Shown piece by piece: positions 16,372 to 26,050 of a stretch of 59,073 bases of DNA. The DNA is taken from assembly GCA_022563195.1 (NCBI GenBank), contig JADFNV010000017.1, positions 1 through 59,073 of the forward strand, written 5' to 3'. This stretch comes from Pseudomonadota bacterium. GTDB taxonomy: Bacteria; Pseudomonadota; Gammaproteobacteria; Steroidobacterales; Woeseiaceae. Below the pieces are notes generated by a model. The model had not been told where the DNA came from. It did not search any database and worked only from the letters and a program-made list of their open reading frames with translations. A program made the position numbers and the translations under genes. Positions within the stretch are counted from its first letter, which is position 1, and the number at the start of each line of letters is the position of its first letter.

Positions 16372-17618
16372 TGTCGCATCCGCAACAAAATGACAGCACG
16401 ACGGTTGTGATTGAAAACTGCCGGTCGGATTTTCCTGCGCTGCAACAGGAAATTAACGGCCAGCCTTTGGTCTACCTCGATAGCGCAGCATCGGCACAAC
16501 AGCCCGCTTGCGTCATCGACGCTGTTGCGGACTACCAGCATCATAACCACGCCAACGTACACCGCGGCGTGCACACACTAAGCCATCGCGCTACCGACGC
16601 GTATGAAGGCGCCCGCGACAAGATCCAGGCATTCATCAATGCCGCGAGCCGGCGCGAGATCGTTTTGACAAGTGGCACGACCGAATCCATCAATCTTGTC
16701 GCGCAGAGTTACTGTCGCCCGCGCCTGGGCCCGGGCAATAAGATCCTGATATCTCACCTCGAGCATCATTCGAACATCGTGCCCTGGCAACTCGTCTGCG
16801 AGCAGACCGGTGCCGAGCTGGTCGTGACACCCATGGACGACGCCGGGCAGCTTGATCTCGCTGCCTTCAATCAAATGCTGAGCAACGAGGTTCGAATCGT
16901 CTCGATCGGGCATGTTTCCAATGCGCTCGGCACGATCAATCCGATCAAAGACATCGTCGCGCAGGCGCACGCGCTTGATATTCCGGTTCTCATTGACGGT
17001 GCCCAGGGCGTGCCGCACCTGCCAATCGATGTCCAGGATCTTGGCTGTGACTTCTACGCATTTTCGGGCCACAAGATGTTTGGTCCGACCGGCGTTGGCG
17101 TTCTTTACGGCCGTGAGTCACTGCTTGAGGAAATGCCTCCCTACCAGGGCGGTGGCGACATGATTCTCGAAGTCTCTTTCGAGGGCACGACTTACAATGA
17201 CCTGCCGCACAAATTCGAGGCCGGCACGCCGAACATATCGGGCGTGGTCGGCATGGGTGCCGCTATTGATTACCTGCAGTCGATCGGTGTGTCCCGTATC
17301 GCGCAGTATGAACACGATCTTCTCGAGTACATGACCCAGCAGCTCGCGCGCGTAGATGGCATTCGTTTGATAGGCACCGCGACGGACAAGGCCAGCGTCC
17401 AGTCATTCTTGCTCGACGACATTCATCCGCACGATGTCGGCACGATACTCGACCACCAGGGCATTGCGATTCGTACCGGGCATCACTGTGCCATGCCGGT
17501 CATGGATTATTTTGGAATACCAGGCACTGCACGGGCGTCTTTGGCGCTCTACAACAATGTCGATGATGTTGATCGGCTCGTGGCAGGGCTCGACAAGGCA
17601 AAGCAGATATTCGCATGA
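16371..17618 (+). CDS. sufS: Cysteine desulfurase SufS
   Basis: 415 residues, PLP-dependent group II desulfurase that provides sulfur from cysteine. PLP-lysine in FSGHKMFGPTG, group II HLEHHSNIVPW motif, and active-site Cys in RTGHHCAMP. Starts on the last base of the sufD stop. The next gene encodes SufU rather than SufE, so persulfide transfer is expected to go to SufU through its zinc site. Confidence 0.97.
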   Translation: MSHPQQNDSTTVVIENCRSDFPALQQEINGQPLVYLDSAASAQQPACVIDAVADYQHHNHANVHRGVHTLSHRATDAYEGARDKIQAFINAASRREIVLTSGTTESINLVAQSYCRPRLGPGNKILISHLEHHSNIVPWQLVCEQTGAELVVTPMDDAGQLDLAAFNQMLSNEVRIVSIGHVSNALGTINPIKDIVAQAHALDIPVLIDGAQGVPHLPIDVQDLGCDFYAFSGHKMFGPTGVGVLYGRESLLEEMPPYQGGGDMILEVSFEGTTYNDLPHKFEAGTPNISGVVGMGAAIDYLQSIGVSRIAQYEHDLLEYMTQQLARVDGIRLIGTATDKASVQSFLLDDIHPHDVGTILDHQGIAIRTGHHCAMPVMDYFGIPGTARASLALYNNVDDVDRLVAGLDKAKQIFA

Positions 17619-18094
17619 GCGCCGTCGATATCAATAGCCGCGACGATTTGCGCGAACTGTATCGTGAGTTGATTCTCGATCACGCGAGAAGCCCACGCCA
17701 TTTCGGCAAGCTCGACGACGCGACGCACACTGCCGAAGGCATCAATCCGCTGTGCGGCGATAAATTGCGCTTATACCTGCGTCTGGACGAAGAAAACAGG
17801 ATCGATGCGGCCACCTTCGAGGGCTCCGGGTGTGCGATATCAGTGGCATCGGCATCCGTGATGACCGATACCGTTATTGGCCTGGACGTGTCAGTAGCTC
17901 TTGAGTACTTTCGTGCTGTAACGAGACGCCTGACTGATCCAGGACAGGATCATGGTGATAATCTCGATCTCGAAAAGATCATGGCCTTCGATGGCGTGCA
18001 TGAATTTCCATCGCGAATCAAGTGTGCGACGCTTGCCTGGCACGCATTGAATTGCGCCATTCATGAACAGACCAAACCGGCATCAACGGAGTAG
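17615..18094 (+). CDS. sufU: SUF sulfur-transfer protein SufU
   Basis: 159 residues, IscU-like fold. Three conserved cysteines and the aspartate are present: Cys47 and Asp49 in NPLCGD, Cys73 in GSGCAISVAS, Cys137 in RIKCATLAW. The long insertion before the last cysteine (about residues 95-130) is the SufU-specific region absent from IscU. In Bacillus SufU is a zinc-dependent sulfur acceptor for SufS. Overlaps sufS by 4 bp. No sufE or sufA is seen in the cluster. Confidence 0.94.
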   Translation: MSAVDINSRDDLRELYRELILDHARSPRHFGKLDDATHTAEGINPLCGDKLRLYLRLDEENRIDAATFEGSGCAISVASASVMTDTVIGLDVSVALEYFRAVTRRLTDPGQDHGDNLDLEKIMAFDGVHEFPSRIKCATLAWHALNCAIHEQTKPASTE

Positions 18095-18102
18095 CAGCAC
18101 CT

Positions 18103-18654
18103 ATGTTCGGCCACGCGAATGAACCTTTCTCACTTGCACGTGATGTCAAGACCATCCTCATCCCGGACGGCGAAGAAGTCACTCTGCGAGCAGGGACCAG
18201 CGGCTTCCTCACCCAGGCTCTGGGTGGCAGCTTCACAGTGTACGTTGAGGGCAATTTGTTCCGAATTGCCGGCGCCGATGCCGACGCACTCGGCAAAGAT
18301 CCGGTGCCGCCACCCGAGATTCCGGACAATGCGTCAGATGAAGATATCGAAGCTGTTATCTGGCAGCAGCTCAAGACCTGCTACGACCCGGAGATTCCCG
18401 TCAATATTGTCGACCTTGGCCTGGTTTATCGATGCGAAGTGACGCCGCTGGGCAACGGGCAACGTTCTGTCACCGTGGACATGACTTTAACAGCACCCGG
18501 CTGCGGCATGGGCGAGATCCTGGTACAGGATGCTCAGGAAAAAATCGCTATCATTCCGACCGTTGCTGATGTCGTGGTGCAACTGGTGTTCGACCCACCG
18601 TGGAACCAGGGCATGATGTCCGATGAGGCACGATTGCAGACCGGCCTCATGTAA
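18103..18654 (+). CDS. sufT: Fe-S assembly/maturation factor SufT
   Basis: 183 residues. The N-terminal extension (about 1-70) plus MIP18/DUF59 domain (about 75-170) is the SufT layout, with CYDPEIPVNIVDLGLVY and DMTLTAPGCGMGEIL, the latter carrying the domain's conserved cysteine. SufT supports maturation of Fe-S enzymes such as aconitase and lipoate synthase under high demand in Gram-positive models. Final gene of the operon, 8 bp after sufU. Confidence 0.93.
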   Translation: MFGHANEPFSLARDVKTILIPDGEEVTLRAGTSGFLTQALGGSFTVYVEGNLFRIAGADADALGKDPVPPPEIPDNASDEDIEAVIWQQLKTCYDPEIPVNIVDLGLVYRCEVTPLGNGQRSVTVDMTLTAPGCGMGEILVQDAQEKIAIIPTVADVVVQLVFDPPWNQGMMSDEARLQTGLM

Positions 18655-18689
18655 GCTTCGGCGCAACGCCGATTGTCGATACCCTACTG

Positions 18690-19184
18690 ATGAAGACTCT
18701 GACCCTGGTGCGCCACGCCAAGTCCAGCTGGAAAAACGCAAGCCTCGGCGATCGCGAGCGTCCACTCAATAGCCGCGGTGAACGCGATGCGCCGGTTATG
18801 GGCCAACGGATAGCAGAGGCCGGTATTCGTCCATCGCTGATTATTTGCAGCCCGGCCATGCGTGCATGGACAACGGCGAAGGTCATTGCCAATGAGATTG
18901 GCTATCCCGTCGAATTCCTGCAGCGTGAGGATGAGGTGTATCTCGCCTCACTCGATACTCTGCTCGACACCATTGCCGGTCAGGATATCGGCTTCAACAA
19001 CCTGATGATCGTCGGCCACAACCCGGGCCTGACAGAATTTGCAAATTTCCTGTCACCCGGACTGACACATAATATGCCGACAGCGGGATTTGTGTCGGTC
19101 AGGTTCGAGCGCGACGACTGGAATCTACATGAACAGCCCGAGACCGAACTTGTCGTTTACGATTATCCGAAAAAAAGGGCGTAA
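18690..19184 (+). CDS. sixA: SixA-like phosphohistidine phosphatase
   Basis: 164 residues, histidine phosphatase superfamily. Catalytic RHAKSSW at the N-terminus (His9), acidic/Arg residues in DRERPLNSRG, and the second His in VGHNPGLTEF. E. coli SixA removes phosphate from HPr-like phosphotransferase histidines; the physiological substrate here is unknown. It follows sufT by 35 bp and could be read through from the SUF operon, but no ribosome site is strong. Ends 30 bp from the convergent sdaA. Confidence 0.88.
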   Translation: MKTLTLVRHAKSSWKNASLGDRERPLNSRGERDAPVMGQRIAEAGIRPSLIICSPAMRAWTTAKVIANEIGYPVEFLQREDEVYLASLDTLLDTIAGQDIGFNNLMIVGHNPGLTEFANFLSPGLTHNMPTAGFVSVRFERDDWNLHEQPETELVVYDYPKKRA

Positions 19185-19214
19185 GACTCTAGTGGTGCTT
19201 GCCAAGCTTGCGAG

Positions 19215-20573
19215 TTAGCACTCGGGAACATTGACCGCGAGACCGCCCTTTGACGTCTCCTTGAAACTCGAAGACATCGCGAGACCTGTTTGGCGCATGG
19301 TTTCGATAACCTGGTCCAGCGAGACTTTGTGCGTCCCGTCACCATGCATTGCGAGTCTCGCAGCATTGATGGCCTTCACCGAGCCCATCGCATTGCGCTC
19401 AATACAGGGTATTTGCACGAGCCCCCCGATCGGATCACAGGTCAGGCCCAGGTTGTGCTCCATACCGATTTCGGCGGCTTCCTCGATATGATCGTTTGAA
19501 CCACCGAGCGCCGCGACGAGCCCTGCAGCGGCCATTGAACACGCGACACCTACCTCCCCCTGGCAACCCATCTCGGCACCCGAAATTGACGCATTGATTT
19601 TGTAAAGTATGCCGATCGCACCCGCAGTCAGTATAAAATTGCGAATACCGTTCTCGTTAGCATCCGGAACGAAACGATGGTAGTACATCATCACGGCGGG
19701 AATGATTCCCGCCGCACCGTTAGTCGGAGATGTGACGACGCGACCGCCGACAGCACTCTCTTCATTAACCGCGATGGCATACGCATTCACCCAGTCCAGT
19801 GCATCGAGCGCCGATGGCTCATCGCGATCTTCCAGTGTTCGACGTATTTTGGCAGCGCGTCTCAGGACCGCCATTTTCCCAGGGAGCACTCCGTCTGCAT
19901 GCAATCCTCGATCGATACACGCCTGCATTGCAATCCAGAGATCGTCGATTCGACGCGTCACATCTTCGGCATCGCGCCAGCCACACTCGTTTTCGAACAT
20001 CAGCTCGGCGATGCCAAGCTTATTCTCCTCGGCCAGTGACAGTAATGACTCTGCGCTATCGAACGCGTATGGGGGCTCTCCTTCCTGGGAGGCGACTTCG
20101 GGCTCATCGCCGCGTGCGATAAAGCCACCGCCTAAGGAGTAGTACAGCTCTTCGATGATGGTCTCACCGGACTCGGCGCTGGCCACGAAACGCATGCCGT
20201 TCGTGTGCCGCGGCAGTTCCTCGCCGAATTCAAAAACGATGTGTTTTTCGGGGTCAAATACAATGCGGCCCATACCCATCACGTCAAGTTCATGGCTGGC
20301 ATGTATGCCGCGCAAAATACCCTCAACAGCGTCAGGATCGATCGTCTCGGGTTGCATGCCCATGAGTCCGAGCGCAATCGCCGAGTCCGTACCGTGCCCT
20401 TTACCCGTAAACGCGAGCGACCCGTACAGCGTGACCTGGATCGAAGTGACTTTTTCTGCGGCCGATTCGAGTTGTAATGCGAACTCACGCGCGGCCTTCA
20501 TCGGCCCGGTCGTGTGTGAACTCGACGGCCCGATTCCGATCTTGAAGATGTCGAATATACTGATCGTCGCCAT
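19215..20573 (-). CDS. sdaA: L-serine dehydratase, single-chain Fe-S type
   Basis: Deaminates L-serine to pyruvate and ammonia using a [4Fe-4S] cluster. 452 residues, the one-polypeptide form. N-terminal domain opens SIFDIFKIGIGPSSSHTTGPM; cluster cysteines appear in EVGVACSMAAAG, GLTCDPIGG and VQIPCIERNA. It begins 2 bp after the putA stop, so both amino-acid catabolic genes are probably one transcript. Depends on Fe-S assembly supplied by the nearby SUF genes. Confidence 0.96.
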   Translation of the reverse strand: MATISIFDIFKIGIGPSSSHTTGPMKAAREFALQLESAAEKVTSIQVTLYGSLAFTGKGHGTDSAIALGLMGMQPETIDPDAVEGILRGIHASHELDVMGMGRIVFDPEKHIVFEFGEELPRHTNGMRFVASAESGETIIEELYYSLGGGFIARGDEPEVASQEGEPPYAFDSAESLLSLAEENKLGIAELMFENECGWRDAEDVTRRIDDLWIAMQACIDRGLHADGVLPGKMAVLRRAAKIRRTLEDRDEPSALDALDWVNAYAIAVNEESAVGGRVVTSPTNGAAGIIPAVMMYYHRFVPDANENGIRNFILTAGAIGILYKINASISGAEMGCQGEVGVACSMAAAGLVAALGGSNDHIEEAAEIGMEHNLGLTCDPIGGLVQIPCIERNAMGSVKAINAARLAMHGDGTHKVSLDQVIETMRQTGLAMSSSFKETSKGGLAVNVPEC

Positions 20574-20575
20574 GG

Positions 20576-23500
20576 CTACTGTGAATCCATTGAAAGAAGC
20601 GTTGCATTGCCGCCGACTGCCGCGATGTTGTTGCTGATCGAATACTCAGTGCCAAATCTCGGCAAATAATACGGACCGCCGGCTTTCGGGCCCGTGCCGG
20701 ACAAGCCACGACCGCCGAACGGCTGTACGCCGACGACGGCACCTACCATGTTGCGATTGATGTAGAAATTTCCAGCGCCGGACAACGCGGCAATCTTTCT
20801 GGCTCGTGAGTCGATGCGACTGTGCAGGCCCATCGTCAGACCGTATCCGGTTGCATTTATTGCGTCAACGGTCGCCCGAAGATCCTTGCTGCGATAACGC
20901 AGGACATGCAGGACCGGTCCAAAAACTTCACGTTGCAGCACATCGATACTATCGATTTCAATCAACGTCGGCGGAAAAAACGTGCCCGATTGCGTGGCGT
21001 TCGGCAATGTACAGCGATGCAATATCTTCGCTTTCCTGCCCATGGTCTCAACATGTGAGGACAGTAATGATCGTGCTGCTTCATCAATGGTCGGACCGAC
21101 ATCGGTCGAGAGCAAAGACGGGTCGCCAATACTAAGTTCTTGCATGTGGCCAATCAACATTTCGATCACACGCGGTGCAATCTCCTCCTGCAGGCACAGG
21201 ATTCGCAGCGCCGAACAGCGCTGCCCGGCGCTGTTGAAAGACGAAATCACGCTGTCGAGCACCACCTGTTCCGGCAACGCAGAACTGTCCACAAACATCG
21301 CGTTTTGTCCACCGGTCTCCGCAATCAGCGCGGCGATCTGACCATCCCTGGCCGCCAGCGCCCTGTTGATCAGCCTTGCGGTTTCTGTGGAGCCCGTGAA
21401 GGCAACGCCCGCGACGCGTGGATCCGCGATGGCACGTCCGCCCACTGCGGCCCCGTCTCCAGGCAAAAAGTGCAATACAGAGGGAGGCACGCCAGCCTCG
21501 AGCAAGAGTTCGACAGCTCGATATGCGATCAGCGGAGTTTGTTCGGCCGGCTTTGCGAGCACGGCGTTGCCGGCCGCAAGCGCCGCAGCAACCTGCCCGG
21601 TAAAAATCGCCAGCGGAAAATTCCAGGGACTGATACAAACAAACACACCGCGCCCCCGTAAGCCATGCGTGTTGCGTTCACCTGTAGGTCCCGGCAATTC
21701 TTTTGGCTCACCGAACTGTCTGCTTGCCTGCACTGCGTAGTATCTCAGAAAGTCCACGGCCTCTCGAAGTTCGGCGATGGCATCGGGAATCGTCTTACCG
21801 GCTTCGGCAACGCAAAGCGTCAGCAACTCTGCAGTATTGTCTTCAAACAGATCCGCGGCACGATTCAATATTTCCGCACGATCCTGCGCCACCGTGTTAT
21901 TCCACGCGGCTTGGCCGGCCATAGCCTGGTCCAGCGCGGCGTCGACATGTTTCGCTTCTGCCAGCTGGCACTCGCCAACGACCTGGCTTGTGTCGGCGGG
22001 ATTGACCGACGCAGCCGCACTGCCCTTTTTGGACTCGCCACCTATGATCGGGCAAGCCGTGTATGGCTTTGCCGCGGCTGATTGCATAGCTGCCAGTAAA
22101 GCAACACTGACATTTCGATCCGGGAGGTTGATACCTTTGGAATTGCGGCGCTCATCACCAAAAAGATCACCAGGAGACACAATTCGAGGATGCGGCTGGT
22201 AATCGAGGCTTCGGGCAGTGGCCAACGGGTCGGCAATGATATCCTGAATATCAATTTTCTCGTCAACAATGCGGTTTACGAAAGACGTGTTAGCGCCGTT
22301 TTCGAGCAAGCGCCGCACCAGGTAGGGCAACAGGTCCTCGTGACTCCCGACAGGAGCGTAGACGCGACAAGGTCGACAAAACCTCTCGGGGTCGATGATT
22401 TCTGCGTACAGCTCTTTGCCCATGCCGTGCAAGCGTTGAAATTCGTAATCACGTCGAGATCCGGCGTAATGGAGTATGCTCGCCAGGGTGTGAGCATTGT
22501 GCGTCGCAAACTGCGGATACAGGGAGTCCCCGGCCGCCAGCGATTGCCGTGCACAGGCAAGGTAGGAAACGTCGGTATGCGTCTTGCGCGTGAAAACCGG
22601 GTAGCTCGACAGACCCAGCTCCTGCCCATGCTTGATTTCGGTATCCCAATACGCGCCTTTTACCATACGAACGGGGATACGTCTGCCAACGTCGCTCGCC
22701 ATGTCCGCAAGGAATCTGATGACGTCCCGAGCACGGCGCTGATAGGTTTGCACCGCGAGGCCAAGGCCTTCGTAGTCACCTATCGCGCTGTCTTTGTAAA
22801 CGCTTTCGAAAATATGCAGGGAAATCTCCAGGCGGTCGGCCTCTTCGGCATCAATGGTCAAACCCACACCTGATTTCTTCGCCTGCAAGACGAGCTCAGC
22901 GACGCGTGGCACGAGCTCCGTCATCACTCGCTCATGTTGCGTATACGAGTAGCGTGGATGCAGCGCGGAAAGCTTCACCGAAATGCTCGCGGCCGAGAAG
23001 ATGTCTGGAGCTGGCTCCTGTGGGCCTGCACCGATACTTCGAATCGCGTCGCGATACGCTTCGAAGTAGCGTTCGGCGTCAGTTTTGGTCAATGCCGCCT
23101 CACCCAACATGTCGAACGAATGACGATAAGCTTTACTGTCTTTTTTCACGGAGCGCGCGAGCGCCTCATCGATCGTCCGCCCCATGACAAATTGGTGGCC
23201 CATAATACGCATCGCCTGGCGCATGGCCGTTCTGACCACGGGCTCGCCTGCACGACTGGCGAGCTTGCCCAGTAACTTCACAGGATTGACCTTGATGACT
23301 TCATCGAATTGCAACAGTTGCCCGGTCAACATCAATCCCCATGTCGATGCGTTGACAAACAGCGAGTCGCTCTCGCCGAGATGATCCTGCCACCGCGCCG
23401 ACGTGATTTTATCGGCGATTAATCTATCCGCGGTGTCTGCGTCGGGAATACGCAGCAGCGCCTCGGCGATGCACATGAGCAATACGCCCTCCTCCGAGGA

Positions 23501-23728
23501 CAAATCATACTGCTGCAAAAATGCATCAATACCGCTGTCTCTGGTCTTTTTGCGGCGTACGGCCCCGACGAGCAGTGCCGCCGTTTCACGAATTTTTTCA
23601 CGACCCGCCGCACCTGGATCCGCCGCATCGGTCAGTTCGGCGACAAGGGCTGCCTCATCGGCCAGGTATAAATCGTTGATGCAGGGACTGGTGCCGCGAT
23701 GTGCAGCTGGTTGATCGCTAAAACGCAT
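20576..23728 (-). CDS. putA: Bifunctional proline dehydrogenase / glutamate-semialdehyde dehydrogenase
   Basis: 1050 residues. Proline dehydrogenase barrel at about 110-470 (SIKLSALHPRYSY, RMVKGAYWDTEIK, YEFQRLHGMGKEL) and aldehyde dehydrogenase at about 550-1020 (PWNFPLAIFTGQ, Glu in ETGGQNAMFVDSSA, catalytic Cys in NSAGQRCSALR). It starts directly with the alpha domain and lacks the N-terminal ribbon-helix-helix of E. coli PutA, so it is not expected to repress its own gene. Oxidises proline to glutamate, passing electrons to the membrane quinone pool. Confidence 0.97.
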   Translation of the reverse strand: MRFSDQPAAHRGTSPCINDLYLADEAALVAELTDAADPGAAGREKIRETAALLVGAVRRKKTRDSGIDAFLQQYDLSSEEGVLLMCIAEALLRIPDADTADRLIADKITSARWQDHLGESDSLFVNASTWGLMLTGQLLQFDEVIKVNPVKLLGKLASRAGEPVVRTAMRQAMRIMGHQFVMGRTIDEALARSVKKDSKAYRHSFDMLGEAALTKTDAERYFEAYRDAIRSIGAGPQEPAPDIFSAASISVKLSALHPRYSYTQHERVMTELVPRVAELVLQAKKSGVGLTIDAEEADRLEISLHIFESVYKDSAIGDYEGLGLAVQTYQRRARDVIRFLADMASDVGRRIPVRMVKGAYWDTEIKHGQELGLSSYPVFTRKTHTDVSYLACARQSLAAGDSLYPQFATHNAHTLASILHYAGSRRDYEFQRLHGMGKELYAEIIDPERFCRPCRVYAPVGSHEDLLPYLVRRLLENGANTSFVNRIVDEKIDIQDIIADPLATARSLDYQPHPRIVSPGDLFGDERRNSKGINLPDRNVSVALLAAMQSAAAKPYTACPIIGGESKKGSAAASVNPADTSQVVGECQLAEAKHVDAALDQAMAGQAAWNNTVAQDRAEILNRAADLFEDNTAELLTLCVAEAGKTIPDAIAELREAVDFLRYYAVQASRQFGEPKELPGPTGERNTHGLRGRGVFVCISPWNFPLAIFTGQVAAALAAGNAVLAKPAEQTPLIAYRAVELLLEAGVPPSVLHFLPGDGAAVGGRAIADPRVAGVAFTGSTETARLINRALAARDGQIAALIAETGGQNAMFVDSSALPEQVVLDSVISSFNSAGQRCSALRILCLQEEIAPRVIEMLIGHMQELSIGDPSLLSTDVGPTIDEAARSLLSSHVETMGRKAKILHRCTLPNATQSGTFFPPTLIEIDSIDVLQREVFGPVLHVLRYRSKDLRATVDAINATGYGLTMGLHSRIDSRARKIAALSGAGNFYINRNMVGAVVGVQPFGGRGLSGTGPKAGGPYYLPRFGTEYSISNNIAAVGGNATLLSMDSQ

Positions 23729-23808
23729 GCAATGGAACTCAGGTCACTCAATTCTGGAAATCGCATCTTGCTATACTTTGCGGCCTTTGAATACAGGGGT
23801 GCGATCCC

Positions 23809-25008
23809 GTGACAGCCAGATTCCTTGAGTCTCTCGCCGAGCAAACCGAGGCCCTGAAATCTCAGGGTCTCTACAAGACCGAAAGACTGATAACCGGGCC
23901 CCAGCAGGCCGAGATAGATGTCAAAAGCAATGGGGGCACGCAACATGCGCTCAACCTCTGCGCCAATAACTACCTGGGACTCGCCAATCACCCCGATGTC
24001 ATTGCGGCAGCTCACAAGGCCCTTGATGAATACGGTTATGGCATGTCGTCAGTGCGCTTTATCTGCGGGACGCAGACATTGCACAAGGATCTCGAGCAGC
24101 GCATCAGCGTGTTTCTGGGCACCGAGGATACGATTCTGTATCCATCATGCTTTGATGCGAATGGTGGTCTGTTCGAAACGATCCTTGACGATCAGGATGC
24201 CGTGATCAGTGACGCACTCAACCATGCGAGCATCATCGACGGCATCCGATTATCGAAGGCGCAAAGATTTCGCTACCAGCATGACGACATGCAAGACCTG
24301 GCCCGGCAACTTGATGCGGCCAGCAGTGCTCGCACAAAACTAATCGTTTCCGATGGCGTATTTTCAATGGACGGCACGATTGCCAATCTTCAGGCGATCT
24401 GTGATCTCGCTGAGAAAAACGATGCACTGACGATGATCGACGATTGTCACGCCACCGGTTTTCTTGGCGATACGGGCCGTGGTACTCACGAATATCGCGA
24501 CGTGATGGGGCGTGTCGATATCATTACGGGAACATTGGGCAAAGCATTGGGTGGCGCATCCGGAGGATTCACGTCGGGACGCAAGGAAATCGTCGCATGG
24601 CTGAGGCAGCGATCACGCCCGTACCTGTTCTCCAATTCGGTGGCGCCGATCATCGTGGCCGCATCGATTGCTGTTTTGGATATGCTCGAACGCGACAGTA
24701 CGCTGCGAGAGACATTGCATGACAATGCAACTTATTTCCGCAACAAGATGGCGGCAAGAGGCTTCGATCTGAAACCGGGTGAGCACCCGATCATTCCGGT
24801 CATGCTTGGTGATGCCAGGATGGCGAAGGCAATGGCGGACAAATTGCTGCTACGCGGCGTATACGTCGTCGGTTTCTCCTTCCCCGTCGTACCGAAAGAC
24901 CAGGCACGAATACGCACGCAGATGTCGGCCGGCCTGACGCACGAGCAACTGGACTTTGCGATCGACGCATTCACTGATGTTGGGCGAGAACTCAAGGTCA
25001 TCCACTGA
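23809..25008 (+). CDS. kbl: Glycine C-acetyltransferase (2-amino-3-ketobutyrate CoA ligase)
   Basis: 399 residues from GTG at 23809, with AGGGG about 10 nt upstream. PLP enzyme of the alpha-oxoamine synthase family: [32 protein letters not shown]-lysine in [12 protein letters not shown]. Cleaves 2-amino-3-ketobutyrate with CoA to glycine and acetyl-CoA. Its stop shares a base with the tdh start, the usual kbl-tdh operon. Confidence 0.97.
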   Translation: MTARFLESLAEQTEALKSQGLYKTERLITGPQQAEIDVKSNGGTQHALNLCANNYLGLANHPDVIAAAHKALDEYGYGMSSVRFICGTQTLHKDLEQRISVFLGTEDTILYPSCFDANGGLFETILDDQDAVISDALNHASIIDGIRLSKAQRFRYQHDDMQDLARQLDAASSARTKLIVSDGVFSMDGTIANLQAICDLAEKNDALTMIDDCHATGFLGDTGRGTHEYRDVMGRVDIITGTLGKALGGASGGFTSGRKEIVAWLRQRSRPYLFSNSVAPIIVAASIAVLDMLERDSTLRETLHDNATYFRNKMAARGFDLKPGEHPIIPVMLGDARMAKAMADKLLLRGVYVVGFSFPVVPKDQARIRTQMSAGLTHEQLDFAIDAFTDVGRELKVIH

Positions 25009-26030
25009 TGCGGGCTCTCGTCAAGAAAAAAGCGCAGCGTGGCATCTGGATGGATGACATCGACATGCCGCAAGTCGGTCCGAACGACGTACTGATCAAG
25101 GTGACTCGAACGGCCATCTGCGGCACTGACATACACATATTCCAGTGGAATGACTGGGCCAGCAACACGATTCCAGTGCCACTCGCGATTGGCCACGAAT
25201 TTTGCGGTGAGATTGTCGAGTGCGGAAGCGAGGTCAAGGGCTTCAACACCGGTGACCGTGTGTCGGCCGAAGGCCACATTACCTGCGGCGTTTGTCGCAA
25301 TTGCCGTGCCGGGCGCAGGCACCTGTGCATGAACAGCACCGGCGTGGGTGTCGATCGACCCGGAGCATTTGCCGAATACCTGTCCGTGCCGTCATTCAAC
25401 GTATTCAAGTTGCCCGATACGATCAGCGACGACCTGGCCGCGATACTGGATCCGCTGGGCAATGCGACGCACTCCGCGCTGTCATTCGACCTTGTCGGTG
25501 AAGACGTGCTGATAACCGGGGCGGGTCCTATCGGCATGATGGCCGTTGCCATCGCTCGCTATGCAGGTGCTCGCCACATAGTTATAACCGACATCAACGA
25601 TTATCGGCTCGAACTCGCAAGATCCATGGGCGCCTCCAGGGCCCTGAACGTGACGCACGAGTCACTCGAAACAGCGATGAATGAACTCGGCATGGAGGAA
25701 GGCTTCGACGTCGGCATGGAAATGTCTGGCAATCCCCAGGCATTTCGCGACATGCTCAAGACCATGCACCATGGTGGCAAGATAGCCTTGCTCGGCATTC
25801 CCAGCGACGAAATAAGCATCGACTGGAACCAGGTAATCTTTAAAGGACTCATCCTGAAAGGAATTTACGGCCGGGAAATGTTTGAGACCTGGTACAAGAT
25901 GGCCAGCATGTTGCAGAGCGGCCTTGATATCGAGCCCGTCATCACGCATCACTTCGATGCCGACGAATTTCAGCCAGCGTTCGAACTAATGGAGTCCGGT
26001 CAGTCCGGCAAGGTCATTCTCGAATGGTAA
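25008..26030 (+). CDS. tdh: L-threonine 3-dehydrogenase
   Basis: 340 residues, zinc-dependent medium-chain dehydrogenase. Catalytic-zinc Cys in [28 protein letters not shown], structural zinc cysteines [15 protein letters not shown], and the Rossmann motif GAGPIG. Oxidises threonine to 2-amino-3-ketobutyrate, which Kbl then splits. Coupled to kbl by a 1-bp overlap. Confidence 0.97.
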   Translation: MRALVKKKAQRGIWMDDIDMPQVGPNDVLIKVTRTAICGTDIHIFQWNDWASNTIPVPLAIGHEFCGEIVECGSEVKGFNTGDRVSAEGHITCGVCRNCRAGRRHLCMNSTGVGVDRPGAFAEYLSVPSFNVFKLPDTISDDLAAILDPLGNATHSALSFDLVGEDVLITGAGPIGMMAVAIARYAGARHIVITDINDYRLELARSMGASRALNVTHESLETAMNELGMEEGFDVGMEMSGNPQAFRDMLKTMHHGGKIALLGIPSDEISIDWNQVIFKGLILKGIYGREMFETWYKMASMLQSGLDIEPVITHHFDADEFQPAFELMESGQSGKVILEW

Positions 26031-26031
26031 T

Positions 26032-26046
26032 CGCCCGCATGGCGGG
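26032..26046. terminator. GC hairpin between convergent tdh and sppA (repeat copy)
   Basis: CCCGC-ATG-GCGGG hairpin in the 20-bp gap between two converging genes. No T-run follows on either strand, so termination would be weak. The 15-mer CGCCCGCATGGCGGG occurs again at 36510-36524, so this may be a dispersed palindromic repeat reused as an intergenic spacer. Confidence 0.45.
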
Positions 26047-26050
26047 GGCT

